Of a stretch of DNA of 64,000 bases, positions 22,851 to 35,664 are shown piece by piece. Made by a program: the position numbers and the translations under genes. Source of the stretch: Theobroma cacao (Eukaryota > Streptophyta > Magnoliopsida > Malvales > Malvaceae); contig NC_030859.1 of NCBI RefSeq assembly GCF_000208745.1, positions 12,965,056 through 13,029,055 on the forward strand, in the 5' to 3' direction. Within the stretch, counting starts at the first letter, position 1, and each line of letters begins with the position of its first letter. Below the pieces are notes generated by a model. That model did no database searches. It was given only the letters and a program-made list of their open reading frames with translations, and was not told where the DNA came from.

Positions 22851-24586
22851 ACACGGTTACAATCATTATACACAATATCATTCATCATGCACAACACACA
22901 CATTTATATATCATTATACTACAACAGTGCATGAATCCATAACAATCACATATCACAACATAAAACCATTTTGCAAAAGCTTGTTCCCAAGGCACTTGTC
23001 TTTATGAAAAACTTGATAATTCATTCAAATGGGTGGCAAATACATTATATTTTCCAAAACAAGTTTTGAAGGTAGTCCACTCACCAATTGATTGTAGAGC
23101 CTTTAGATGACTCCAATTCCCCTAATTGTCCAAATGAGATAATGGGACTTCCTTAGATCCTAAGATCACATTAGCATAATCAATAGGTCAATTTACAGAC
23201 TATGAACCCTAAAAGCTATCTCTTAGCTAGCTTTCAATTGCTACATTAAATGGCTATCTATGTTCACTATCTTAAACACTAAAAAGTAATGAACATAGTC
23301 AACAACAAAACAGCTCAAACATCTCAATTACTAGCCATTTTCTGTAGCTAAAAACTAAGTTTAATTCATCATTTACCCTAGGGCTCCTTTATAGTAAAAT
23401 TCTCTTCCAATTGCTTCCAAATCAATGGCGTAATTCTCTCTTTCTCTCTCTAGAACACCCAGTTAGTGAGAGGAATTTTGGAAATAAGCTCTATCAAGGG
23501 TTTTGAAGTGAGATAGTGAAAGAATTTAAAGGTTCTAGTCAAAAGGGCTCAAAGGTATGAAAACTAGAGCTACAAAGAGAAAATCATGGAAGCTCCATAT
23601 CAAGCTTCCATGGAGTTTTGAAGAAACGTGAGAGGGAAGAAGGGAAGAAGAAGACTAGCTGCTGGAAATTCAAGATATTTAGAGGCCAAATTTATCCATT
23701 CCCATAAAATTACGAAAATACCCTTCCACCAATTAACTTATTCTCCTTCAATCTTTTATGCAATCTTTTTCTTCTTTTAACACTGGGACAAGATCCATAA
23801 TGGTCTAGACATGTTCGGGTTCATAAAAACTTAAAATTTTAATCCTAGGTGAAAAATGACCATTTTGCCCCTATTATGAAAATTGTTGAAACTTCTAGTT
23901 TTTTTCGTGTTTTCATCAGCACACATCATTTATGTAGTCTTATACCCATTTAGACCTTAAAATATCATAAAACTTTCTTCTGGAAGCTTATTAGAGAAAA
24001 TGACAAAACTACCCCTAGCTCGTATTATTACATCTATACTTAGTTACAAGCCTATAGAGGTTGGGGTCTCACAACTTGCCCCATAAACTGTGGCTTCATT
24101 TATTTACTTAATTATTTTCGTAATCGAAATCATGACATACCCACATACCATAGTAAATGATAATTCCTAATAACCACTATCAATTCAAATGGCATTATGC
24201 ACCTTGTTAGAAGTTAGGGTTACGACTCAAAAGTCTATCCTATTTACTGGTAACTATTTCATAGTACTATAAAACATATTTATCGTTAGATCCTGTAGTT
24301 GCTTGTACCATTAATGACTTTCTACGTTGACCTTTAATAATTATCTATGGCTACCAACCACGCCATTAAGGTGTATATCTTTCCTTAATAATTATATTAC
24401 TAGTCCACCTCTATCATACCAAAAGATTTCCATATGCACCAAGTCATTTAGACAAGTACTTCATACTCCGTTCGAGTCATACAAAGTAAAAGCCAAACTC
24501 TTACATCCTTTGTACAAATAACTATTACTACTTCATTTACACCACATCTGCCTAGGCTTAAGGTAATATGAAATTCAACGAAAATA

Positions 24587-24991
24587 TCAAGTGTCTTTAG
24601 GATCATCGTCGCCTTGATCTGAGCACATCGACGGATCCTCTTCTATCTTTTTAGGTTTCTTCATATTATCCTTAATCCAAGCTTGTCGTATACTTTTGCA
24701 TTCCTCCCTACTGACAGGTGTAGCACCTCTTCCACATCCAGGAGGAAAGTGTTGGACAACGGATACTTTCCCAAGACGAATATCTCCCTTTGTAATTGCC
24801 TCTTTCGTCTTTTCCTTATACCATTCCTCAAATAATTTGTTCACCCCTTCCCCAAGTATTAAAGCTATCCTCGCTTTCAAGGTTTTCACTACTTTTGAGA
24901 CTTTCCTTACTGCGAAACAATTTTTCCAATTCTGGTGGAATCCATGTAATAGGAATTCGGGACTGGCCACTTCCCTGACTCCCTGAATCAT
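24587..24991 (-). CDS. Intact 134-codon frame, gag-position ORF of element C
   Basis: Uninterrupted frame of 134 codons from an ATG, about 330-730 bp downstream of the primer binding site, which is where gag sits in Ty3 elements. The product is basic in the middle and acidic at the end (final residues SDQGDDDPKDT). It has no zinc knuckle and no membrane segment. A compact segment, FPPGCGRGATPVSREE, lies at about residues 84-99. I do not recognise the family. It could be an N-terminal gag piece cut short, or an accessory frame of this retrotransposon lineage. The frame upstream is broken by a stop (TAG after the codons for ARDN), so the ATG may be internal to a longer ancestral frame. Function unknown. 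Confidence 0.45.
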   Translation of the reverse strand: MIQGVREVASPEFLLHGFHQNWKNCFAVRKVSKVVKTLKARIALILGEGVNKLFEEWYKEKTKEAITKGDIRLGKVSVVQHFPPGCGRGATPVSREECKSIRQAWIKDNMKKPKKIEEDPSMCSDQGDDDPKDT

Positions 24992-25301
24992 GGCACCATC
25001 AGCTCCTAGCAGTGGAATCTAGTTATCCCTCGCTAGTACCCTAAGGGGTATCAGGGCTACCGTCTCTTTTAGACATGGCATATGTAACAGGCGCATTGCC
25101 AAACTTGTAAGCAACCAATCATCAATTGCTTACCCATTTATATATGATAAGAATAGGTAGGTTTCTAATGAATTAGGGGCCTATGTAGCCTCCCGTCCTT
25201 AGATTACGTTGAGCACCCACAATCCAAAGATGAGACTTTACTCAGACTCCCACAACTCCGCTGACAGACACAAGAATCGCTAGCACTCATCTAAACCTAA
25301 A

Positions 25302-25313
25302 GTTTTGATACCA
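25302..25313 (-). other. Primer binding site of element C
   Basis: On the - strand TGGTATCAAAAC follows the LTR end GCTGTAACA by four bases. It is a degenerate initiator-Met type site (TGGTATCAGAGC), with two mismatches. Confidence 0.7.
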
Positions 25314-25317
25314 AGTT

Positions 25318-26873
25318 TGTTACAGCCCAATTCCTTAGCCATGACCAATGCAAGAGCCCAATAGGGGTCGCCCACTAGGCCCAAGCAAGTCTTTTTGTGA
25401 AAACTTATTCATTAAACTGCTTGTCTCTCAGTTACCTCTAAGGTTTTCAATTCATAATTTTCAAAAATAATTCCTTCTCACGAGTTAAATCATGGCAACC
25501 GAGCATATAGTATTCACAAAATAATATTATCACTTGCCGACGTGTGGCGGCACTATTATTCAAAGCAAACACACAATGTTTACAATAACTTTCATGAATT
25601 ACACTTAAACAATCATACACACATACAAAAGACGTTGACTATTAGCGGAGTGACTCTGGTGGGGTTACTTTCATCGAGAGTCATAGTGAACCTACCGAAT
25701 GATGAATAGAAGAGAGCGCCTCGACTTAGGATCCAACTAGCTTCGATCCTGAAAACTAAAACATGAAGTTGAAAAAAAATGATGACTATAAACCCAATGA
25801 GTGAATATAGGAAGGGAAAAAACATCAATACGGGAAGTTTAGGAAACATGATGCACTTATGTTGAAAATAATGCAATTTAGTTTAATTTCTTGTAAAGCC
25901 CTTAATTCAACCATTGATTATTTAATCCTTTAAGGTGAAGGACATATACTCCACAATGGAGTTGAAAAGAGTAAAAACTACAGCAAATATCCAATCAAGA
26001 CAAGCAAAACATAGGGTTTCTCACTATAGCGGAAAGGCATTCTATAGCATATAGTACAATCACATTTTTATTTTCATAACTTGTCTATAGCATATATATA
26101 TATATATATATATACACACATGTACACCACCATAGCCTTACTCAGCTCTTGTGCACTCCCTACACGCACATTTCAATATCATCACATGCACTCCAACGCA
26201 CATCATTACCAGCATGTGCACTCCCACACCGTACACCACCAGCACTGTCACGTGCACTCTCACACCGCACGTGCACGGTTATAGCTATTATATAGCATTA
26301 TCACTCAAAGCATAACACATATATCCATATAATATAGGAACACATGGTTTCATTATATCACATATTTTACCACATAAAAGCATTTCATCAAGGGCTTGTT
26401 CCCATGCACGTTTTAAAGAAAAAGTCCAATAAAACATTTCAGGTGATTCAATTAAACACGTATGCATTTATCCCAAAACATTTTAATGCAAGTTCACACA
26501 CCTTATGTTTGCGGGATACTATGTCGTTATTAGTTCTGAGGCGTATCTAGCTATTTGTAATTGCCGGTCGTTCATAATTTCCTCTAGCACGCCACCATAG
26601 TACACTATCTTTACTTTTGCACTTCCTAGCAACAATCCAAATTCAATATCTTTAGTGTACATCATTTCTACTTCTCTTTTTCATACAAACATGAATCCTT
26701 ATTCAACTAACTTACATCTTGACACAATTTTACCAAAGTTGCCTTTATCCTTTGCTTGCATAATTCTTTAAATTATAATTACTAGTAACTCATTTATGAC
26801 TATAGCACTTATATTAATCTTTTCTAAGGACATTTATCAAGTTCAACCACCATTTCCACACCAATAACCTAGC
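25318..26873 (-). mobile_element. LTR of element C, 3' portion
   Basis: The end of a diverged family A type LTR on the - strand, terminating GGGCTGTAACA. It has the same order of features as other copies: tail block, Ser/Cys-free repeats near 26146-26275 (type 2-like, GTGCACTCCC on + strand), a weak palindrome near 26015-26035, a TA run at 26094-26114 and the block aagggcttgttccc at 26390. It continues at 39910 after element L, which inserted with TSD ctagc. Joined length is about 2.87 kb. Confidence 0.75.
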
Positions 26874-28209
26874 TGTTGCGATGAGCCCTACAACCAATTG
26901 GGATTCAATGAGGCTTGATTCCAATCATGCAACAATATCATTCATGTTGAATGATTAAAGGTTTTCCTTTATCAATAAGACATCAATTATAATGAGTTAT
27001 AAGTCTAATTGGATGAAGTCCATGAGATTAATATGCCTTGCAAGAAAATTGTAATGGGTTGCAGTTATGAGATTCCTATGCATCAAAGCATAATCTCAAA
27101 GTGTTGTCGGTCAATGTATCATTGAGATTGGACATCAATGATGCTTAGAGATTTGTATATTCTATGTTCCTTACTTTGGAAGTAAGCAATCGATCTCATA
27201 GATTGAAGTATAGAGATACTTGGAACTAGAATATAGGTGTTTGCCTAGGAGAGCAAGTTCACTGAAAATGATGCACAGTGAGAAGTGCATTTGGTAATAC
27301 ACTCTAGTGTCTATGCAACACTTTTCATGTGTCAGTTGTGTAAATACCCCTAAACTTGAGACACTAGGTTGTGTTATGTGTAGAGTGCTATGCTTTGATT
27401 TCATCCCTATGGATGCCTAACCAAGGATGCCAAAACAGGATGCTTTTGGGTATAGTATGAAGCATGTGAAGGCAAATGAGTGGTTAAGATAGGAATCATC
27501 ACCTCAAGTGTTTTAGAAGGCATATCCTATTAGTTCTTGGTTAACATTAGCTTATTGAGTCCTTGACCAAAGCGACGTGGACATTATGAAAAAAGTTTCA
27601 TAACTCTCTATAAAACTAATGCTATAATTGTCAGAACAAATATTGAGGTCAATAAGAGTAGACACTGTACCAAGCTCTTATCATCTCCGGTATATGTGAT
27701 AAGAGAATGAATTACACTGATAGACTGTACACTAAAAGGTTATCAAAGAACCCTTTGACTCTCCCAACAATTGGGTGGCCATGATGCATTGCTAGATGCC
27801 AATCTTGGTCTATGGAATTGATTATAAATTAATTGATTGAAATTTATATTAATGAATTCCATTGCCAACATTTTGAGAACTTAATGAGTCACAAACAATG
27901 ATTGCATTTGAGTTAAATCGGGAAAGTGATGATTTAAGTTAGACTTAAATCACATGCTAGGTAATTAACTTCTATAAACTTAATTAAAAGAGTTTAATTA
28001 AGTTTTAGACATAATTATAAATAGTTATAATTATAAGGCCTTGATTGCAAAATGTAAAGGAAATTAATTTTGATTTCAATTTCCAAGGACTTAATTAAAT
28101 GATTTAATTAAGTAATGGGCACAATATTATAATGTGTTATAATATTGAGGGCTTAATTGCAAAATTGAAGTTATTTTAACTTAACTATATAAGTCACCTT
28201 TTAACTATT
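26874..28209 (+). mobile_element. Element L 5' LTR, truncated
   Basis: Begins TGTTGCGATGAGCCCTAC and is collinear with the first about 1.33 kb of the 3' LTR (38049 onward). It is preceded by ctagc (26869-26873), which recurs after the 3' LTR (39905-39909). A TATA box CTATATAAG lies at 28185-28193. Homology stops at 28209, shortly after that TATA box, where an unrelated AT-rich block begins. Confidence 0.88.
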
Positions 28210-29401
28210 AGGATAAATTTTATAATGTATCACGGTTTTTGAATTTTTTGAATGGCCAAATCACCTCTTAAAATCCTGAAAATTTATTCTGGAATAGTTC
28301 CATGAGTATCTATCAGGATAAATTTTATTGGAATTAAATTTCTAAAGATAGACAACCATAATGCCACGTAATTAGGACATGTCTGTTGTTGTCTGCAGCA
28401 AAACACTATCTTGATTAAGACATAGAATTTGTCCAAATTTTACACCAATAAATGATCAATTAAATTAGTTAATTGGCTGAGGATAAGTTATGGAATTGGT
28501 TCCATAATTATGCTAATTTTTTGAAACATTTAATTTAAGGAATATGATTCCTAAAATTAAGGATGTAAAAAATGATGCATTAACATCCACAAATAAAGAA
28601 ATGTGGTTTCTAAAATTATGGAAGTTAAAATATCTTCATTAGCCAATTAAATATTTATGGAATATGTTCCATAAAGATTGATAATTTATTTCATAAATTA
28701 TGGAATGTGATTCCTTAATTTAAGGGCGTCAAAATTTAAATAAGTTAAGATTAAATTAATTTAGGAATTAGATTCCTAGGAGTAATGGGAGTCTAAATAT
28801 TTGTGGACAAATTTTGTTTTGAATTGACTTCTTACAAGAAGATAATTCTAATTTGACATTAAATTTAAAGATTAAATTGTCTAAGTTATTTCCTAATAAG
28901 ATTAGGTAATAATAGACATTCAATCTTTAATTAAATAAGATTAATAATAGGTTGTGTAAAATGTTTAAGAGCACAAATTAAAAATGTTTTAATTTGTGAT
29001 TTGTAGTAAAAATTTAATTCTAATCCTAAAAGATTAGGAATGGATAAATTACTAATTTTGATTAGTAGTACTTACCATATATAAAAGAAGTTTCCATATA
29101 TATAGAATTAAATGGTTACCCAAAAATTTGAAATTGGCAAAATTCAAATGTTGAAAATTGCTAATCTCAAATACCTCATATGATTAACAATTTGAATGAG
29201 ACATGTCTTGAAATTTTATTTATATTGATTAATATATATGGACGATTATGGACTTAGGCCCAATATGATTATGCTATGGTTGAATGTATATTCTTGGTAT
29301 TTTTGAAATAGGGCGTGCGTTTCCTGCCTTATCTATTTATCTCAGTTTGCAAAATTCTTTCCTTATCTTGCTCCCCTCGAATGTAACTCGAGGTTTTCTA
29401 C
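28210..29401. other. Unidentified AT-rich block with repeated dyads
   Basis: About 1.2 kb between the broken L 5' LTR and the chromovirus LTR M. It has no coding content and is not repeated elsewhere in the window. It begins with a short repeat (ctattaggataaatttta at about 28205, recurring at about 28310) and contains six GGAATRTGATTCC-like dyads (28491-28777). It is probably a fragment of another transposable element; I cannot name it. Confidence 0.5.
28491..28777. repeat. Six short dyads about 45-60 bp apart
   Basis: TGGAATTGGTTCCA (28491), AGGAATATGATTCCT (28538), AGAAATGTGGTTTCT (28597), TATGGAATATGTTCCATA (28656), GGAATGTGATTCC (28702) and AGGAATTAGATTCCT (28763). Each is near-perfectly self-complementary, and several are followed by taaaatta-like sequence, so they may be decayed tandem units. 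Confidence 0.8.
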
Positions 29402-32334
29402 TGTCAAGGCCCGGAACCTCCCTCGGGCCCATGACAACCACTGCGACGTCCTGATTGACACTCATTATCCAGAATGCCAATCGAAACCTTGCAAGGCTAA
29501 CGAATCAATTTCTTGCCTTTCCTGTGAGCAATCGTTGTTAAATATCGAGTTTTAAGAAAATATAAACTATTTTATATAAAAAACAATCAAAATAAAATTT
29601 TCACCACATAGGGGTATTTTGGTCATTTTTACTAAAAAATTTCGAAACCTAATAAAGATACAACGTATGGTAGAAAAATATCCACTGTCGATTAAAAATA
29701 AATTTTTGTAATCTAAATCATTCATTTAGAGTGAAAAGTTGGCTAATTAAACTAAATAAAAATATTTGATAATATATTTCATTTTCTTATAAAATAATTT
29801 TTATAGAACTATACATAAATAATTTTTGTGGCGTGAGAATTAAATAAATTCATACATACAATAATTTACAAAGTTATAATATACAATAATAATTACAATA
29901 ACAAGTGGCCCATAAATACACCTAATATTGGTGATAGTAACCTACTGTCTGTGGGATAGAGGGGTCAACTGAAATCCTCGACAAAATCGAATATCTACAA
30001 CCTACCACAAGCCTGAAATGTTTGAAAAGGAGGTGGGTGAGATTTTGCAATCCCAATGAGTAAACCGACATTATCATAAATATCTAAAGGCGAGTAAAAT
30101 GGAGGAAAGTTTAAACAACAAATCACAAACCATTTCATAAGGTTTTCAATTTCTTTCTTAAACCATAAACCATTTGTAATTTACCAAAACAGTTGTCAAG
30201 GCTTATAACCTTTATTAAAAACATGGCTCAAGCCAAAATCTAGTCCTCGGGGATACCTTGGCCGAGGTATCTAACCGAGTTTGCCAAGGTTGTTAAGATA
30301 TTTACATGTTAAACACATTCTAGTTTTGAAAACAAGTCGTTCCTTTGCGTTGGCCGAGTTACACATTCACGTGGGGGTTCGACGTGAAGTGAACTCTAAC
30401 ACTACCCCAGGAGTTACCCTCCTAGCCTCTACAACCAAAGTAACTATGAAACCGGGTTTACTATGCCCCTCTAATAGGCAGTCCATGGAAACCCGTCATT
30501 GTAGTGACTAAACCCACCAATTTTAATAAAATTTCGACAATATAATGTGACTTTTATTTATTTATCCAGCTTGCATAGTAAAAGATAGCCTACATTCTAT
30601 TCCCAACGCAATTATAAAATATAGCCACATATACTCATATATCATAAGCCATTCATAAGAAATATATTTTTCAAGACAATTGGTAGCCTCCAATTACTCA
30701 ATTTCATAATCAACACAATATATTTTTATTTGTCACATTTATTTCTAAAACATCAAAAATCCTCTTTTAATATCATTTTCATTTCATAAAATACATAAAG
30801 AGCATTTAAAACTAAACTCTAGATAATTTACAATAATAATAGGTTTACTCACCGTTTGTACAGATGAAATGCTTCCTAGGTGCCCCAATCACTGTTGGTC
30901 GGGTACGACTTCCTTGCCTTTACCGGAAGGCTCTCCTCCTAGACACATTGCAAAATTTACCCAATTCACCACATTGATGCTAAATCACTATATAATTGAC
31001 TTAAATCCTATACTAATGCATGGTATGAAATGCAATAGCCTAAAACGGCTTAAACGCGGTATTAACCTATTTTTGGCACTTTACCCGATAAATTGCCAAC
31101 GCGCTCCATTTTAGCTCTAAATCGTCCCATTCTCTCTCCAACATTTTTAACCATTAAATATCAGCCAATAACCTTCTAAAATCACCAAAATCAGTTTACT
31201 TTCCTCCTTGGAAAATTCGGGCAAAAATGGGACATTAACTCGGTCAATTTTCTACTTTGTTTTTCTATCACATTTAACCATTTTTCATCATTTTCTCTTC
31301 ATTTCTCTTAGAAAAAAAATCAGATCATCATCATTGTACCTCATTGCAAATTAGGCCAAGGGTGGGTATTGTGAAAATTTAATGCTTTCTTGCCCAATTT
31401 AATTTCTAAACACATTTAAGTAACTAAAAATCAAAACCTAAAAATTTCAATTTCTCCCCACTTGAAATTCGGCCAGCCCTTGATGTCACTTTTAGATCTC
31501 TCTCCTCAAGCATGCTAAATGGAAACAAAGGTATAAGAAAGGTAAAAATCAAGCTAAAGTCGAAAAATCTTACCGTGAAACGCGTAAACGGGCGAAAAAC
31601 GCGAATTCCCCTTTGAATTTTCTTGTTTCTCTTTGGTTTTTCTTTCTTTCTTCCTTTCCTCTCTATTTTCTCTCGTGTTCTCCCCTATGGCAGGCCATCA
31701 CTTAAAATGGGGTTTAAATGGGCTGACTTTTCATTAAAATAATATTAAATTATTAAAAAGTGCCATGTGTCACTTTCTCATTGGCCTATTTTTAAAATTT
31801 CATCTTTTAAATTTCAATTTTTCTCCACTTAACATACCATAGTTGTTCATACAAAAAATAAATAAACCCTATGATTTTGACAAGTTTTGGGTTGTGAAAA
31901 TTATGATTTTTACCCCAAGACGATAAAATTACCGTTTTGCCCCTAGTTTCGAAAATTGCCAAACTTGAAAATTTTCACTTCCTATCATTAAATTATACTC
32001 CAAAAAGTTAATCTTGGTCAAAAATTTCACTCCATTATCAAATTATTATCTTAGGTGGCAAAATGACGATTTTTGCCCCTAAACATCAAAATTTTCAATT
32101 TTACCCCTAATGAACCCTCGGACTCCGAACAATCATTTTTAGTCATTCATGGACTATAAAATATTAAATTTTATCCTACAATTTCTATTTAAACTAGTTC
32201 GAGGTTAAATCAACTCAAGTGTACTGTTAGGTACGATATCGAGTTTCGTCTATTCTTAGGTGCTTTCCTAGCATAATAACATGCTACTCAGTGCATGTAT
32301 GTCATGACATGTGTTTATAGGGTCGGGTTTTACA
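29402..32334 (-). mobile_element. Chromovirus fragment M, 3' LTR
   Basis: LTR of 2933 bp on the - strand, TGTAAAACCCGACC to GGGCCTTGACA. It is clearly homologous along its length to both LTRs of element N (41782-44636 and 49589-52444). The polypurine tract lies at 32335-32352 on its right, then pol. The other LTR and most of pol are missing, and no target duplication is seen. Confidence 0.9.
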
Positions 32335-32373
32335 ATTCTACCCCCCTTAATATAAAATTTTGACCTCAAAATT

Positions 32374-33677
32374 TCACTTACCAGATTCGACAAATAGATG
32401 CAGGTATTGGTTCATCATCTGATGCTCTACTTCCCATGTCATTTCCTCCATTCGAGCATTTTTCCACAACACTTTGATCATGAAATACTCTTGTTCCTTA
32501 GTACTCGATCCTTTCGATCCAAGATACTCACAGGTTGCACCTCAAACTTCAAATCGTCATGCAACTCGATCGGAGGTGCTTCGAGGATGTGAGAGGGATC
32601 TGGTATATATTTCTTAAGCATGGAGACATGGAAAACGTTGTGGATCCGATTTAACTCCGGAGGTAATTCTAACCGATAAGCCACTGGTCCAATTCTCTCA
32701 ATGATTCGGAATGGTCTAATATACCTCAAGTTAAGCTTTCCCTTCTTTCCAAATCGAATCACACCTTTCATTATCCAACAAGATATCATAATTTACCATA
32801 ATAATATAATCAAATAAAACTTAATACCACAAAGCATTCAAATTATTACCTTTCCAAGGAGACACCTTAAGAAAAACTCTATCATCGACCTCAAACTCCA
32901 AGTCTTTTCTTCGTTTATCTGCATAGCTTTTCTGCCTATCTTGGGCTACCTTTAGCCTCTCTCGTACAACCTTGATCTTGTCATTAGTTAGATCGATCAA
33001 TTCCACACTAACTAACTTTCTTTCACCCACTTCATCCCAACAAAGTGGAGTACGACATTTCCTTCCATATAAAGCTTCGTACGGTGCCATACCGATGCTA
33101 GACTGGAAGCTGTTGCTGTAAGCTAATTCCACTAACGGCAAGTGTCTATCCCAACTCCTAAGAAAATCCATGACACAAGCCCTCAACATATCCTCCATAG
33201 TCTGGATAGTCCTCTCTAACTGACCATCCGTCTGTGGTTGAAAAGCAGTGCTAAATTTCAATTTGGTTTCGAGAGCTTCTTGAAATTTTGACTAGAGTCG
33301 AGAAGTGAATCGAGGTTCTTGGTCTGACACTATAGAAATGGGAACTCCATGTAGCCTCACAATCTCATCTATATAGAGCTAAGCCAGCTTCTCAATAGGG
33401 TATGTACTATGGACAGCTACAAAGTGAGCGGACTTAGTCAACCGATCTACTATCACCCAAATTGCATCCTTTCCCCTCTGTGTCCGCAGCAGTCCCAAAA
33501 CAAAATCCATAGTTACATGCTCCCATTTCCACTAGGGAACAGGTAAAGACTGAAGTGTACCTGCTGGCCTCTAATGCTCTGCCTTAACTTGCTGACATAC
33601 GAGACACTTTGCTACAAATTCTGCTACGTCTCGTTTCATACCTGGCCACCAATAATTCTCCCTGATAGTCCTATACA
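32374..33677 (-). pseudogene. Chromovirus M: integrase and chromodomain remnant
   Basis: The C-terminal part of a Ty3 polyprotein. In order on the - strand: integrase core fragments (FSTAFQPQTDGQLERT at the start of the 33261-32821 frame), the GPY/F-type module ([13 protein letters not shown], then [17 protein letters not shown]), and a chromodomain-like end with MTWEVEHQM and a stop after VESGK at 32374-32376. Stops break the integrase core near 33290 and 33535. An 85-bp intron-like insertion (32765-32849) interrupts it. Homology to N stops abruptly at 33677, in the zinc-binding part of integrase, so the rest was deleted. Confidence 0.88.
32765..32849 (-). other. Intron-like 85-bp insertion in pol of M
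   Basis: On the - strand the insert starts GTAATAATTTG and ends ATGAAAG, is very AT-rich, and is absent at the same place in N (about 45064-45075). Removing GT...AG exactly leaves an uninterrupted frame through WKGVIRF. GAAAG occurs at both edges, so a small insertion with a 5-bp target duplication is the alternative. Confidence 0.6.
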
Positions 33678-34304
33678 ACCACGATAATGTCACTAACTAG
33701 GAAATGTTCTCAAACATCTTTATGGTAAATATGGACAAATGAGGGACTATAAAAAAAATGTTTCCTTGACAAAGTTAAGGAAGAGGAAGCTTATAGAAGC
33801 TTATACTTTGCCAAAGTATCTGATTGAGCTAGAAGTTACTACAGTTGTATTAACATCGTAAGTGCTCAATACTAGATTGTTGAATGCATTTAAGTAATGA
33901 CATCAAATGCAAAACAATAGTAGTAAGTCAATGCTCAATATAAATGTCAAGAAAAGTTATTGCATATGATCTCAATTATGGCATTTTGTCTTGGTCATTG
34001 AAGTAAGAATTAGAGTATGAAGATACTTAGATCTTTTTGATTGGGAATCATAAAGGAACTAGTAATTTTTATATGACCAAATCAATTTTCATGCAAAAGT
34101 GAATGACTTGGTATGTTCAAAAGGTCTTATACATATAAATGTATACGAACTATTGAACATAAAATGTTATGGAAAATGTTCCTAATTCATTAAGTTTACA
34201 CAAGACCAAATTGAGAATTTGTCTTGTATACTTAAAGAAATAAAATTTGAAACCTTGAAATATTCAAAGAACTCAAATATAAGATCATACGAGCTATATA
34301 GTAT
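33678..34304 (+). mobile_element. Element L internal remnant, left of S2
   Basis: Sequence between chromovirus M and solo LTR S2, joining across S2 to 36987-38048. It is non-coding in all frames; I see no recognisable pol motif. Confidence 0.55.
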
Positions 34305-35664
34305 TGTAGTACCCCGTATTTTGATACGGTGGCTAATAAAGTTTATGGATGCCAATTAAGGTTAATTACTGAGTTAAAAATAGTAATTCAGAACTGAACC
34401 TATGAAATCTCGATCTTCATAGACACATAACTAGAAGTAGATGTGATAATGCAGACTAGGGGTAATTTCATAATTTCTCTTGGTGAGCTCCTACAAGTGA
34501 GTTTTTTTTATGCTATTAAGGTCTAAATAGGCCTAAGGAATGAATGAATGATGTTTATGATGGTAAAATAAATGAAAAAGATAAAAATAATGATAATTTC
34601 CATGATAAGGGCAAAATGGTCATTTTACATCTCGGGTCTAAATTTTTATGTTTTCGTGAACTCGAGTATTTCTAGACTATTATGACCTTGCCCCAATGTC
34701 AAAAGAGTAAAACGTTGCACAAAGGATGAGAGGAGGACAAAGTCACCATGTTAAGGGCATTTTGGTAATTTATGTGACAAATGGATAAACTTTAGATATA
34801 AATATCTAAAGCTCCAGCAAATTTCCAGCAGCTTCCAGCAAGTCTTCTTCTTCCGCCCCTCTCTTCTCTCCATTTCATGTTTTCTTCATGTTCCATCGAA
34901 CCCTCCCATGGTAACCTTAAACTTTGTGTTTTTCTACACCTTTTCATAGGGTTTTTCATACTCTTTCTCTCCTACACCTCAAAAGCCCTTAAAGGTCTTT
35001 CCTTGGTATATTTTCTCACTAGTTGGACGGGTGGGGAGAGAGAGGGAGATTGTCCACAATAGCTTGAAAGCTTTTGAAAAGGAATTCAACTACAAAAACA
35101 ACCAAGGTGAGTAATGAATTAGGTTTAATTTTCAAGTTGTTGATAATGGTTGATGATTAGAGTGGTGAGCTAATCTATTATTGAGATTGTTAATCATTTT
35201 AAGAGTGACTAGAGTAGAGTAAACAAATAGCCACTTAATGGTAATTGGGTGCTAGTTAGTAATAACTAGCTACACTTGAATTAGGAAATAGCTTTTGAGA
35301 GTGTATTAATGACAATTTGGGTTGATTAAGGTGCTATTGTGTGTATAGGTTCCAACAAGGCCTCACATGTCCATTTGAAGCATTAGCTGAGGCTTGAGTC
35401 AAGCAAAAGAATCAAGAAGACCGGTGAGTGAACTTGCATCAAAGTGTTTTTGGGAAATACATATGTGTTGGGATGAAGCATTTAAATGATTTTACTTGGT
35501 TTTCATTAAATTATGCATGGGAACAAGCCCTTGATAAAATGTTTTGATGTTGTGAAATTATGAAATGTGTAAAAAGATAAATCCATGTGCTCTTATATTA
35601 TGTTGGTATGTATATATTTGAATATGTGTTGTGCATTGATGAACAATGTTATGTGATAATGATG

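Larger units (their letters stand above)
21413..24073 (-). mobile_element. Solo LTR S1 (family A, short start)
   Basis: 2661 bp on the - strand, TGTGAGACCCCAACC to GTCGTGACA, flanked on both sides by acttg (21408-21412 and 24074-24078). The duplication shows a solo LTR, formed by recombination between the two LTRs of one element. It holds palindromes (22025-22465), a type 1 minisatellite (22677-22850) and a TATA-like AAATATC near 23671-23683. The second splice donor is kept (GGTGAGTGGAC near 23077-23091), but the intron 1 acceptor block of other copies is not recognisable. Confidence 0.9.
24079..25317 (-). mobile_element. Proximal internal region of element C
   Basis: Reads from a primer binding site at 25302-25313 leftwards. 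The first 150 bases (aggtttagatgagtgctagcgattcttgtgtctgtcagcgg on the - strand) are homologous to the start of the A1 and A2 internal regions, so C is a relative of family A that kept some coding sequence (24587-24991). After that frame the sequence is non-coding up to S1. Confidence 0.65.

Noticed and set aside
21413..24073. S1 as the 3' LTR of element C, next to its internal region
   Set aside because: The acttg duplication on both sides shows an independent insertion that became a solo LTR; the purine-rich look of the right flank on the - strand (TATGGGGCAAGT) is coincidence.
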